Notes under the pieces: generated by a model | Told to the model about the DNA's origin: nothing | The model's database searches: none | What the model saw: the letters and a program-made list of their open reading frames with translations, nothing else | NCBI RefSeq assembly: GCF_002900975.1 | Contig: NZ_PJON01000006.1 | Coordinates: 62,001-126,000, forward strand | Length of the DNA: 64,000 bases | Direction: 5' to 3' | From: Tabrizicola aquatica | GTDB taxonomy: Bacteria > Pseudomonadota > Alphaproteobacteria > Rhodobacterales > Rhodobacteraceae | Made by a program: the position numbers and the translations under genes | Part shown: positions 28,707 to 36,995 of the stretch, in pieces | How the letters are laid out: each line of letters begins with the position of its first letter | How positions within the stretch are numbered: position 1 is the first letter of the stretch

Positions 28707-29519
28707 ATGTCCTTTTCCGTCAGCGGCAAGACCGCCATCGTCACCGGCGCAGCGGCCGGCATCGGCCTTGCCATCGCGCGGCACCTTGTCGACAAGGGCG
28801 CGAACGTGATGTTTGCCGATATCGACGAAGCCCGGCTTGAGGCCGAGGTCGGCGACGAGGCGCGGGCCGAAGGGCCGATCCGGGCCTTTGGCGGCGACCT
28901 GACCGAGAAGCTGACCATCGCCAACCTGCTGTCGGCCACGGTCGACGCCTTCGACCGGCTGGACATCCTGGTCAATGCCAGCCGCCGGATGCTGGTGTCC
29001 GAAGTCCTGAACCCCGAGGCCGACGCGGTGGATGAGTTGTGGCGCCACAACGTCCTGTCCGCGCTGCGCATGTCGCAGATGACGGCCAAGCGGATGATCC
29101 AGCATGGCCAGCGCGCCGGGCTGGAAGAAGGCACGATGCTGGGCTCGATCATCAACATCTCATCCATCGCGGCGCAGGCCACCCGGCCCGAGCTTCTGGC
29201 CTATTCGATGGCGGCGGCGGCGACGGACCAGATGACCCGCTCGCTGGCGGTGGCGCTGGCGCCGAAGGGGATTCGGGTCAATGCCGTCGCTTTCGGCAGC
29301 GTGATGAGTGCCAGCCTGCAAAGCTCGTTGCGGGACAACCCGGATGTACGCGACCAGATCACCGCTGCGACTCCGCTGGGCCGGATCGCCGCCCCGGCGG
29401 AACTGGCCGAGGCGGTGCAGTTCCTGGCCTCGGACGCGTCGGGATTTGTCACCGGGCAGGTGCTGACGGTGGATGGCGGGCGGGGCCTGCTGGACGTGGC
29501 CTGCACGCCGTCGCACTGA
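28707..29519 (+). CDS. SDR-family protein with atypical active site
   Basis: The 270-residue product has the Rossmann motif TGAAAGIG near residue 12 and the classical short-chain dehydrogenase layout. The catalytic Ser (NISSIAAQ) and Tyr (AYSMAAAATDQ) are present 13 residues apart, but the Lys of YxxxK is Ala, and the usual NNAG is VNASRR. Motif GIRVNAVAFGSV and the C-terminal ASGFVTGQVLTVDGG are normal. It may bind NAD(P) without ordinary dehydrogenase activity. It is 10 bases after the methyltransferase gene. Confidence 0.88.
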   Translation: MSFSVSGKTAIVTGAAAGIGLAIARHLVDKGANVMFADIDEARLEAEVGDEARAEGPIRAFGGDLTEKLTIANLLSATVDAFDRLDILVNASRRMLVSEVLNPEADAVDELWRHNVLSALRMSQMTAKRMIQHGQRAGLEEGTMLGSIINISSIAAQATRPELLAYSMAAAATDQMTRSLAVALAPKGIRVNAVAFGSVMSASLQSSLRDNPDVRDQITAATPLGRIAAPAELAEAVQFLASDASGFVTGQVLTVDGGRGLLDVACTPSH

Positions 29520-29924
29520 TCATTCGGGATATTCGGCCTTGCAGGCGGCGATCTGCGCCTGGGCGGCGCGCGACAATTCACGCCGCTTGGCCTTCAGCCC
29601 GTCCAGCTTGCGCGCCTCATCGCGCAGGTCGATGGCCTTGGGCCGCGTCGTGGTGACGGGGCGTTCGTCCAGGCACAGATGCGGCGGGGCGGGCTTGCCC
29701 TCGACCAGGACCGGGGATTGGCACCAGGTCCAGTCATCCTCGTATACGGTGATCGTCTCGATCGCATAGCCGCGGTCCAGGTTGCCTTGCATCTCGGCAA
29801 TCAGGCGGTCGACTGTGCGCAGGTCGCGGGTGCTGCGCGCGATGCATTGTTCCTGCGGCGTGCCGCAGGCGGCCAGCAGGGCCAGCGCGGACAGCGTGAG
29901 GGTAAAGACGACGGGGCGTTTCAT
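29520..29924 (-). CDS. small lipoprotein of unknown function
   Basis: The 134-residue product has a lipobox: hydrophobic residues 5-16 then LLAAC with Cys20, so it is likely a membrane-anchored periplasmic lipoprotein. The mature part has two further Cys pairs in QEQCIARSTRDLRTVDRLIAEM and TWCQSPV...HLCLDE, a coiled-coil-like stretch (LDGLKAKRRELSRAAQAQIAAC) and a final Cys near the end. A GGAGGGCTTCG site precedes the ATG. I do not recognise a function. It is convergent with the SDR gene, stop to stop with no gap. Confidence 0.7.
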   Translation of the reverse strand: MKRPVVFTLTLSALALLAACGTPQEQCIARSTRDLRTVDRLIAEMQGNLDRGYAIETITVYEDDWTWCQSPVLVEGKPAPPHLCLDERPVTTTRPKAIDLRDEARKLDGLKAKRRELSRAAQAQIAACKAEYPE

Positions 29925-29993
29925 CGAAGCCCTCCTTGCAGTGGTGGAAAGCGGGATGCTAGGCAGGCGGTGTCAACAGCCGGAGACAGCAGG

Positions 29994-30854
29994 ATGACCG
30001 ATCCGTCAGACAATCGCAACGCCCGGGCCGCCGCCTGGTTCCGCGAACTTCGCGACCGGATCGTCGCGGCGTTCGAGGATCTGGAGACCCGCTATGCCAA
30101 GGGCGTGCCTGGCCGGTTCGAGGTCACCCCGACAACCCGCGCCGATGGTGGCGGCGGGTTGATGAGCGTGATGCGCGGCGGTGGCGTGTTCGAGAAGGTC
30201 GGCGTCAACTGGTCCGAGGTACATGGTGTGCTGGGCGAAAAGGCACAGCGCGCGATGGCGGCGCGGGGCGTGCCGGGCATGGACAAGGACCCGCGCTTCT
30301 GGGCCAGCGGGATCAGCCTGGTCGCCCATATGGTCAACCCGCATACCCCGGCCGTACACATGAACACCCGGATGTTCTGGACCCCTGGCGCCTGGTGGTT
30401 CGGCGGTGGGGCGGACCTGAACCCCTGCATCGAATATGCCGAGGACACCGCGCATTTCCATGCCGAGATGCAGCGCGCCTGCGACGCCCACTCGCCAGAG
30501 TATTACGCCAAGTTCAAGGCCTGGGCCGACGAGTATTTCTTCGTGCCGCATCGCGGCCGGGCGCGGGGCGTGGGCGGGATCTTCTACGACGATCTGAACA
30601 CCGGCGACTGGGAGAAGGACTTTGCGTTCACTCAGGCTGTCGGCAGCGCCTTCCTGCCCGCTTTCGTGCCGGTGACCGAGCGGCGCATCGCCACGGCCTG
30701 GACCGAGGCGGACCGCGAGACGCAGCTGATCCACCGCGGGCTTTATGCCGAGTACAACCTGGTCTACGACCGGGGCACCAAGTTCGGGCTGGAAACCGGG
30801 CATGACGCCAATGCCGTGCTGATGAGCCTGCCTCCAGTCGCGAAATGGCCCTGA
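29994..30854 (+). CDS. hemF: oxygen-dependent coproporphyrinogen III oxidase
   Basis: Performs the aerobic version of the step done by HemN. The 286-residue product has RFEVTPTTRADGGGGLMSVMRGGGVFEKVGVNWSEVHG, HMNTRMFWTPGAWWFGGGADLNPCI, and FFVPHRGRARGVGGIFYDDL, all signature stretches of HemF. The ATG at 29994 has an AGCAGG site; the downstream ORF overlaps its end by 10 bases. Carrying both hemN and hemF suits an organism that switches between aerobic and micro-oxic life. Confidence 0.97.
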   Translation: MTDPSDNRNARAAAWFRELRDRIVAAFEDLETRYAKGVPGRFEVTPTTRADGGGGLMSVMRGGGVFEKVGVNWSEVHGVLGEKAQRAMAARGVPGMDKDPRFWASGISLVAHMVNPHTPAVHMNTRMFWTPGAWWFGGGADLNPCIEYAEDTAHFHAEMQRACDAHSPEYYAKFKAWADEYFFVPHRGRARGVGGIFYDDLNTGDWEKDFAFTQAVGSAFLPAFVPVTERRIATAWTEADRETQLIHRGLYAEYNLVYDRGTKFGLETGHDANAVLMSLPPVAKWP

Positions 30855-31216
30855 CGATGGCGGAGATCACGGTGACGGCGGCCTATGGTTCGGTCGTCGA
30901 GGATGAGGGGCTTTTGTTCGTGGGCTTCGCCGAGGGCGAGGACGAGGACGAGAACTATGCCCTGTTCCGCCAGCCGGTGGGCGGCGGGCCGGTCTGGTTC
31001 GAGGTGGGCGACGAGAGCTTTGGTGCCGAGGACGCGCTGGAATCGGTCACGCTGGGGCCGACGGGGCTGGAGATCGTGATCGCCCCCGCCAGGCGCGCGG
31101 CCTTCGGCTTTGCCGGGTCCATCGCCGTGCGGATCGGGGCGGGATGTGAGGATGCCGAACCCGCCCTGGCCGCGCTGCGCGAGATGTTGGGGCCGATCTG
31201 GACCGACGCAAGGTAA
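30845..31216 (+). CDS. small acidic cytoplasmic protein, unknown function
   Basis: A 123-residue acidic protein with no signal peptide or membrane segment. It is composed of short predicted strands (EITVTAAYGSVV, GLLFVGFAEGE, NYALFRQPVGGGPVWFEVGDESF) followed by SVTLGPTGLEIVI and a C-terminal helix (ALAALREMLGPIW). The layout resembles Imm10-like immunity domains, but no toxin gene is seen nearby, so this is a weak resemblance. The start may be ATG 30845, overlapping hemF, or ATG 30857. The TAA stop lies inside a repeated palindrome. Confidence 0.6.
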   Translation: MALTMAEITVTAAYGSVVEDEGLLFVGFAEGEDEDENYALFRQPVGGGPVWFEVGDESFGAEDALESVTLGPTGLEIVIAPARRAAFGFAGSIAVRIGAGCEDAEPALAALREMLGPIWTDAR

Positions 31217-31240
31217 GGTGGGCGATACCGCCCACCCTAC
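31213..31240. repeat. REP-like palindrome, copy 1
   Basis: A 28-base near-palindrome beginning GTAAGGTGGGCGAT and ending CGCCCACCCTAC, with one asymmetric base in the centre (ACC instead of ATC). It spans the TAA stop of the upstream gene and is followed by GCCCGCGCGTCA up to the stop of the YceI gene. Identical or near-identical copies lie at 34897-34924 and 55111-55138. Confidence 0.9.
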
Positions 31241-31249
31241 GCCCGCGCG

Positions 31250-31891
31250 TCAGGGCTTGGGCGCGTCGGGGTTCATCATCTCGGTCTCGATGAACACCTG
31301 CACCTCGTCCGAGACGCCCATCGTCGTTCCCGGCGCGGGGATGCCGTTCGAGATGCCGAAGTCGGACCGCTTCAGCGTCGTCTGCACCGAAAAGCCCGCC
31401 CTTGCCCCGCCCGGGTCCAGCGGCATGTGCCCCCAGCCGCCGTTATAGGTCGCCTGCAGGACCACGGGCTTCGTCACCCCGTTCAGCGTCAGGTCGCCGG
31501 TGACATCGGCCGTGCGGTCCCCGGTCAGGGTGACGGAGGTCGAGGTGAACCTTGCCAGCGGATGGGCCGGGGCGTTCAGGAAATCGGGGCCCGAGACGAT
31601 GGCGTTGAAGTCATAGCTCGGGTCGTCGTTGTGGGTTTCCAGCGAGGCCAGGTCGACGGTGGCGGTGACCTGCATCGCCTGCGGCGCGTCCGGGTCGAAC
31701 TGGAGCGTCGCCTCGACCTTGGTGAACAGCGCCATGTAGCGGGAAAAGCCCAGGTGATCGACGGTGAACCACAGCCGGGTATGCGCGGGATCGGTGCGGT
31801 AGGTGCCGGCGGGCGGGCTGCCCAGGTCGGACATGTCCTGCGCCTGTGCGGGCAGGGCAAGCAGGGCGGAAAGGAGAAGCGGGCGGAGCAT
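31250..31891 (-). CDS. YceI-family periplasmic protein
   Basis: The 213-residue product has a signal peptide (LLLSALLALPAQAQ) and a YceI lipocalin-like body: GTYRTDPAHTRLWFTVDHLGFSRYMALF, the internal strands QVTATVDLASLETHN, FLNAPAHPLARFTSTSV and a C-terminal KRSDFGISNGIPAPGTTMGVSDEVQVFIETE. Family members bind isoprenoids or quinone-like lipids and are often stress-linked. It is convergent with the acidic-protein gene. Confidence 0.92.
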   Translation of the reverse strand: MLRPLLLSALLALPAQAQDMSDLGSPPAGTYRTDPAHTRLWFTVDHLGFSRYMALFTKVEATLQFDPDAPQAMQVTATVDLASLETHNDDPSYDFNAIVSGPDFLNAPAHPLARFTSTSVTLTGDRTADVTGDLTLNGVTKPVVLQATYNGGWGHMPLDPGGARAGFSVQTTLKRSDFGISNGIPAPGTTMGVSDEVQVFIETEMMNPDAPKP

Positions 31892-32005
31892 GCGGTGCCT
31901 TTCAGTTAGCTGACTGGCTAAGTAATCTCTGATCTTCGCCGCAAGTCAACCGGGTTGCCTGTCGGATGGGCGGACCCTAGCTTGGCGCAAACTTCGGGGG
32001 CAGGC

Positions 32006-33415
32006 ATGGGTATGATCGAAGAGTTTCGTGCGGCGGTCGGGGCGGCCAATGTGCTGACCGGGGCTGATATGGCCCGCTATGCACGTGACTGGATGGGCAA
32101 GTATCACGGCGCGCCGCTGGCGGTGGTCCGGCCCGGCTCGACCGCCGAGGTTGCGGCTTGTGTCAAGCTTGCGGCGGCGCATGGGGTGCCGGTGGTCCCG
32201 GTCAGCGGCAACACGGGGTTGGTCGGGGGGACGATGACCTCGGGCGGGCTGATGCTGAGCCTGGAACGCATGAACCGCATCCGCACGGTCAAGCGGGACG
32301 CACGCCTTGTGGTGGCCGAGGCGGGCGTGATCCTGTCGCGCCTGCATGACGCGGCTGAGGCCGAGGGGCTGTATTTCCCGCTGTGGTTCGGGGCGCGCGG
32401 CTCGGCGATGCTGGGCGGGGTCCTGTCCACCAATGCGGGCGGATCGAACGTGCTGCGCTATGGCTCTACCCGGGGCCTGTGCCTGGGGTTGGAGGTGGTG
32501 CTGGCCGACGGGCGCGTGCTGAACCTGATGAGCGAGTTGCACAAGGACAACTCGGGCTATGACCTGAAGCAGATGTTCGTCGGGGCAGAGGGCACGCTGG
32601 GGATCATCACGGCGGCGGTGATGAAGCTGGTTCCCGCGCCCCGCGCCCATGCAACGGCCACGCTGGCCGCGCGGTCGCTGGCGGATGCGCTGGTCCTCCT
32701 CAACCGGATGCAAGAGGCGACGGGGGGCCGGGTCGAGGCGTTCGAATTCATGCCGCGCACCTATTCGGAACGGCTGCGGGTGGCGCGGCCCGACCTGGGC
32801 CTGCCCTTCGACCATATCCCCGAGGTCACGATCCTGATCGAGGCCGCGACGACTGTCCCGGCCGAGGCCGCGCCGGATGCCGGGGGCGAGGTGCCGCTGG
32901 TCGCGCTTCTGGAGCGGGTGCTGGCCGGGATGCTGGACGAGGGGCTGGTCACCGACGCGGTGATCGCACGGAACGAGCAGCAGCGTCGCGCGATGTGGGC
33001 CCGGCGCGAGGCGGCGGCCGAGATTTGCGTCGGACTATCGCCTGCGGTGGATACCGACGTCTGCCTGCCCTTGGACCGGGTGGAGACCTTTCTTTCGCAG
33101 GCGCTGTCCCGGCTGGAGGCCTTGGACCCCGGCCTGCGCAGCCTGACCGTCGCGCATCTGGGCGACGGCAACCTGCACTTCACCGTCTTTCCGACCCGCG
33201 ATGATCCGGTCCTGAAGGACCGGGTGATGGAGGTGGTCGAGGACGTGGTGCAGGAGATGGGCGGCAGTTTCTCGGCCGAGCATGGGGTGGGGCTGTCGAA
33301 GCTGCCCGCGATGGCCCGGCGCAAGGACCCGGTGGCGCTGGAGGTGATGCGGGCGGTCAAGCGGGCGCTGGACCCGGAGGGGCGGATGAATCCGGGCAAG
33401 GTGATCCCGGGCTGA
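32006..33415 (+). CDS. FAD-linked oxidase (GlcD/D-2-hydroxyacid dehydrogenase type)
   Basis: The 469-residue product has a PCMH FAD-binding domain (RPGSTAEVAACVKLAAAHGVPVVPVSGNTGLVGG, then GGVLSTNAGGSNVLRYGSTRG) and a C-terminal oxidase domain ending AHLGDGNLHFTVFPT, GGSFSAEHGVGLSK and LDPEGRMNPGKVIPG. It likely oxidises a D-2-hydroxy acid and passes electrons to a quinone or cytochrome. ATG 32006 follows a GGGGGCAGGC site; ATG 32012 is an alternative. It is followed by a hairpin with a TGC loop and the MFS gene. Confidence 0.91.
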   Translation: MGMIEEFRAAVGAANVLTGADMARYARDWMGKYHGAPLAVVRPGSTAEVAACVKLAAAHGVPVVPVSGNTGLVGGTMTSGGLMLSLERMNRIRTVKRDARLVVAEAGVILSRLHDAAEAEGLYFPLWFGARGSAMLGGVLSTNAGGSNVLRYGSTRGLCLGLEVVLADGRVLNLMSELHKDNSGYDLKQMFVGAEGTLGIITAAVMKLVPAPRAHATATLAARSLADALVLLNRMQEATGGRVEAFEFMPRTYSERLRVARPDLGLPFDHIPEVTILIEAATTVPAEAAPDAGGEVPLVALLERVLAGMLDEGLVTDAVIARNEQQRRAMWARREAAAEICVGLSPAVDTDVCLPLDRVETFLSQALSRLEALDPGLRSLTVAHLGDGNLHFTVFPTRDDPVLKDRVMEVVEDVVQEMGGSFSAEHGVGLSKLPAMARRKDPVALEVMRAVKRALDPEGRMNPGKVIPG

Positions 33416-33430
33416 GACGGTCTGGTCGGA

Positions 33431-33451
33431 CGATCTTTCTGCGAAAGATCG
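33431..33451. terminator. TGC-loop hairpin downstream of the FAD-linked oxidase gene
   Basis: CGATCTTTC and GAAAGATCG form a perfect 9-bp stem with a TGC loop, 15 bases after the stop. The same design recurs at 42589-42609. Confidence 0.55.
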
Positions 33452-33506
33452 GGGCGCTTGGGCAGGGCCTTGCGCGGCGCGGGGCGACGGGGTAGCCCTC
33501 GCCGTC

Positions 33507-34727
33507 ATGTCCGCGATCCGCCTTTGCCTGACCGATCCCCCCCTGCGCGCTGCCGGTCTGATCATGGTGTTGCAGGGCGCGATCGTCTGCAGCTTCGGGC
33601 CGTACTTTTCCACGCTGGCCGTCAACGCCTTCGGCTTTGGCGACCGGGGCTATGCGGTGCTGCTGGCGCTGTCGTCGGTGGTGGCGGTGTCGGCTTCGGT
33701 GATCGGGGGCATCCGGGCGGACCAGACCGCGAACCGGCGGCAGGTGACGTTGGCGGCGGTGGTCGCTTTGGCGCTGGGGATGGCGTCGATGACGGTCGCG
33801 CCGGGGCCATGGGTCTTTGCGGTGACGGCGGCGGTCCTGCTGCCGGTGGGGGCGGTCACCTTCGGGCAGGTATTCGCGCTGGCCCGGATGGCCTCGGCCC
33901 GCCATGCGCCCGAGGAGCGGGACGCGATCATGGCGGTGATCCGGGCGCTGTTCGCGCTGCCCTTCGTGCTGGTGCTGCCGGTCTGGGCCGTGGTCTTTCG
34001 TCAGGGTACGCCGGTGACGGCGATCTTTCCGGTCAGTCTGATCCTGTCGGCGGTGATGCTGGCGGTTCTGTTGCGCTACTGGCCCAGGGACGGCGCGACC
34101 GACTGGCAGGACCGGCCGAGCGGGTTGAGCTTTCGCGCGGCGCTGGCCGAGATGGGGCAGCCACGGGTCGCGCTGCGGGTGCTGGCGCTGGGGGCGGTCA
34201 ATGTCTCGGCGACGATCTATGTGGCGATCATCTCGCTGGTGATGGTGGCCGAGATCGGGCGGGGGACGGCGGATGTGGCGCTGTATTTCGGCCTGGTCGC
34301 GGGGCTGGAGGTGCCGTTCATGCTGCTGCTGCCGCGTCTGATGCGGGGGGTGGACCGGCCGTTGCTGATCCTGGCCGGGTCGGTCCTGTATGGGGTGCAT
34401 GTGCTGCTCTTGCCGGTGTTGGCGGGGTCCTGGACGGTCTGGCTGTTGATCCTGCCGGCGGCGGTCGGGGGGGCGGTGATCCTGACGGTGCCGATCGCCT
34501 ACCTGCAGGACCTCATGGCCGACCGGCCGGGGGCGGGGGCGAGCCTGATGGCGGTGCAGCGGCTGGCGGGGGACGTGATCGCGGCGCTGTGCTTCGCGGT
34601 GGGGACGGCGGTGGCGGGCTATGGGCTGGTCGCCTGCCTGGGGGTCGCGGTGGCGGTCACGGCGGCGGGGGCGTTGTGGTGGATGGACCGGCGGCGCGTG
34701 CCCGGTGTGGACAAAGCATCGGCCTGA
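33507..34727 (+). CDS. MFS transporter
   Basis: The 406-residue product has 12 predicted membrane spans in two halves, with the cytoplasmic loop GGIRADQTANRRQV after span 2. The sequence resembles the sugar-efflux SET branch only loosely, so substrate and direction are not assigned. An ATG at 33507 follows a weak ribosome-binding site. After its stop there is a 200-base non-coding stretch and then the convergent caspase gene. Confidence 0.85.
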   Translation: MSAIRLCLTDPPLRAAGLIMVLQGAIVCSFGPYFSTLAVNAFGFGDRGYAVLLALSSVVAVSASVIGGIRADQTANRRQVTLAAVVALALGMASMTVAPGPWVFAVTAAVLLPVGAVTFGQVFALARMASARHAPEERDAIMAVIRALFALPFVLVLPVWAVVFRQGTPVTAIFPVSLILSAVMLAVLLRYWPRDGATDWQDRPSGLSFRAALAEMGQPRVALRVLALGAVNVSATIYVAIISLVMVAEIGRGTADVALYFGLVAGLEVPFMLLLPRLMRGVDRPLLILAGSVLYGVHVLLLPVLAGSWTVWLLILPAAVGGAVILTVPIAYLQDLMADRPGAGASLMAVQRLAGDVIAALCFAVGTAVAGYGLVACLGVAVAVTAAGALWWMDRRRVPGVDKASA

Positions 34728-34754
34728 GGAGATTCAAGGGCTTGGCCGTGGGCG

Positions 34755-34769
34755 TTTACGGTACGTAAA
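34755..34769. promoter_or_regulatory. orphan TTTACG-GTA-CGTAAA palindrome
   Basis: A 6-bp inverted repeat with a 3-base centre lies 28 bases after the MFS stop. It looks like a dimeric regulator site, but no plus-strand gene starts nearby and the next gene is convergent. The rest of 34728-34931 shows only the REP-like repeat. Confidence 0.35.
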
Positions 34770-34896
34770 GTTTTTGGAGGCTTCGGCGGGTGGCCGCCAT
34801 CGTCGGGCCTGGGCCATGGTGCCGGACGGATTGGCGGGGTTGCCGCGTCCCGCATCCGCCTGGCGCACAGCGCGCGGTCGGGGATCGGAAAGCGGC

Positions 34897-34924
34897 GTAG
34901 GGTGGGCGATATCGCCCACCTTAC
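34897..34924. repeat. REP-like palindrome, copy 2
   Basis: Begins GTAGGGTGGGCGAT and ends ATCGCCCACCTTAC; it is the exact reverse complement of copy 3 (55111-55138). It lies 8 bases from the stop codon of the minus-strand caspase gene, between it and the MFS gene. Confidence 0.9.
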
Positions 34925-34931
34925 GCCCGTG

Positions 34932-36995
34932 CTAATCAACTGAGACGGTGCGCAGGTCGAGTTGCAGGATCGCAGGGGCCGGGCCGCTGTCCGCTGTTCC
35001 TTCGTCCGTCAGGGCGACCGCGCCGCGTGTCGTCTCGCCGAAGCCGGCCTCGGCCAGCGCATCACCGAAGGCGGTTCCGCCCAGGCTGCGGGTCACATCG
35101 AGCGCGTCCTGCGCCAGATAGGACAGGTCCTCGACCGGGCTTTGCGGCTTGGCGGGGGTAACCACGACCAGCATCCGTTCCTGCCCCAGAACGTTGTCGG
35201 AAATCTTGAACAGACCCTTCTTCAACTCGTCCCCCGGCTGCAATCGGCCCGAGAACCAGTGGCTGATCGACCAGTCCGCGCCGATATAGAGGACATTCAC
35301 GTCCACCGGCCCGTCCGTGTTGTTGCGGGCAAGGACATGCACCTCGTCCTCGGGGATCAGGGTCGGGACCGGGGTGAAGGGCAGGGGCCGCAGGGTGCGG
35401 TCTTGCGGCGTGCGGGTGAGGAGTTCCACCTGCACGTCCAGATTGCCCGCCCCCACGGCGGCGGCGAGTTTCAGCAGGTTCTGCGCCCGGGCCATCGTGG
35501 TCAGCGTGTCGGCGAGTGTCGCGGCCAGTTCCGCCCCGTCCTTGTCGGTGGTCGAGACCGAGGGGGTTGCGGCCAGGTCTTGCGCCAACCCGGTCGAGGG
35601 CAGGACCCAGATCGCCTCGGGGCGCGGGCTGTCGGGCAGGACGGCAAGGCGCAGGTCGGCGTCCTGATCGGGCGCGACGAAGCTTAGTCGCGGACCGGAA
35701 GCTTCGGCCAGCGCATCCATGACCGCCAGCATTGCATCGGCCGGGGCAGAGCCGGGCGGCGGCAGGGCGACGGTCAGGGTGAAGTCCAGCGCCTGGTCCA
35801 GTTTGCGCAGGGTGACGCCCTTGGGCAATTCGGCGGGCAGCACCTTGCCGTCACGTTCCACCGGCGTGCCCGTGGCGGTGAAGGTGTCGACGGCGGTCAG
35901 TTCCACGAAGCCCAGCGCGTCGGCGTCGGCATCGGCGGCCGTGGCCATCACCGCCAGGACCGCGCCTTCGGCAAGCCCGTGCAGGGTGCCGGCGGGGATG
36001 GTCAGGCCATTGGCCGTCGCTTCCGCCTGCCATTGCGAGACGCGGGTGCCGCCCTGACCTGCAAAGGCCACCTGGTCGAGGTCGCCTTCGAACAGGGGGG
36101 TCGAGCGGGCGAGGTTCTTCACCGCATAGCGGCGCAGCACCTCTTGCCCGATCTGGCCGTAGGTGGCCTGCGGGAATTCGGCCAGGACTTCCATCAGCGT
36201 CCAGGTGAACACGCCCTGCGGCTTGCGGCCCGGCTTGCCGCGCGGCAGGTTCTTTTCCGGCGTCACCTCGTTGGTCTGGGCGGCGAAGAAGGCGACGAAG
36301 CTGCCTTCGCCCTGGCTGGCGTCAAAGGGAGCCTCGGCCGCGCGCGGATCGCCAAGCGAGCGGGTCGCTGCCACAGCGTCGGGGTCGATCCCCAGCGCGT
36401 CGGGGGGCAGTTGGCGGGTGCGCACCTCTTCGTCCGCGCCGTCAAGGCTGCGGGTCACGGTGCCGGAGTGGCAGCTGTCGAACACCGCCCAGACGTTTGC
36501 GCCCTTGGCGCGCAGGCCGTCGATCAGGGCGCCGATCTCGTCATCGACGAGCGCGTTTTCCACCGCGCCGACCTGGTCGGACCAGGTGCCAATGTCGATG
36601 GGCAGGAACAACTCGTCCAGCCCGTCGAGTTCGGTCGAAGGATCAAGGGCCGGGGCCTGGGTGCCGTGGCCGGAGAAATGGAGATAGACGAAATCGCCGG
36701 GCTGAACCTTGGCGGTCAGGTCGGCAAAGGCGCTGCGGATTGCCGCCAACGTGGGTGGGGTCGCGCCGGGCACGCCATCGGACAGAAGCGTCACGTTCCC
36801 TGCGTCGAAGGGGACCGGAGCCTGGGTGGTCAGGTAGCTGGCCACCAGTTGCACGTCGTTCGCCGGGCCTTTCAGCCACCAGCGTTCGTCAAGGTTCTGG
36901 TACTGGTTCGCGCCGATCAGAAGCGCAAAGTTTTCGCGGGCGAGGGCCGGCAGGGCCGTCAGGCACAGGGCCGAGGTGAGCAGCGCGCGCAGCAT
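34932..36995 (-). CDS. secreted caspase-family (C14) peptidase A
   Basis: The 687-residue product starts with a signal peptide (residues 1-19, ending ALPALA) and then a caspase-fold peptidase domain: FALLIGANQY, VYLHFSGHGTQA with catalytic His110, and WAVFDSCHSGTVTRS with catalytic Cys175. GVFTWTLMEVLAEFPQATYGQI closes the peptidase domain. The C-terminal part (about residues 560-640) has a pattern like DUF4384: DEVHVLARNNTDGPVDVNVLYIGADWSISHWF. Bacterial C14 enzymes mostly cut after Arg or Lys. Its ATG overlaps the stop of the upstream secreted paralog as ATGA, so the two are co-expressed. Export of a caspase homolog is notable. A second copy lies at 42682-44610. Confidence 0.88.
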   Translation of the reverse strand: MLRALLTSALCLTALPALARENFALLIGANQYQNLDERWWLKGPANDVQLVASYLTTQAPVPFDAGNVTLLSDGVPGATPPTLAAIRSAFADLTAKVQPGDFVYLHFSGHGTQAPALDPSTELDGLDELFLPIDIGTWSDQVGAVENALVDDEIGALIDGLRAKGANVWAVFDSCHSGTVTRSLDGADEEVRTRQLPPDALGIDPDAVAATRSLGDPRAAEAPFDASQGEGSFVAFFAAQTNEVTPEKNLPRGKPGRKPQGVFTWTLMEVLAEFPQATYGQIGQEVLRRYAVKNLARSTPLFEGDLDQVAFAGQGGTRVSQWQAEATANGLTIPAGTLHGLAEGAVLAVMATAADADADALGFVELTAVDTFTATGTPVERDGKVLPAELPKGVTLRKLDQALDFTLTVALPPPGSAPADAMLAVMDALAEASGPRLSFVAPDQDADLRLAVLPDSPRPEAIWVLPSTGLAQDLAATPSVSTTDKDGAELAATLADTLTTMARAQNLLKLAAAVGAGNLDVQVELLTRTPQDRTLRPLPFTPVPTLIPEDEVHVLARNNTDGPVDVNVLYIGADWSISHWFSGRLQPGDELKKGLFKISDNVLGQERMLVVVTPAKPQSPVEDLSYLAQDALDVTRSLGGTAFGDALAEAGFGETTRGAVALTDEGTADSGPAPAILQLDLRTVSVD

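Noticed and set aside
34728-34931. A short plus-strand gene between the MFS gene and caspase A
   Set aside because: The frames there read through the repeat palindrome, have no ribosome-binding site and no recognisable features.
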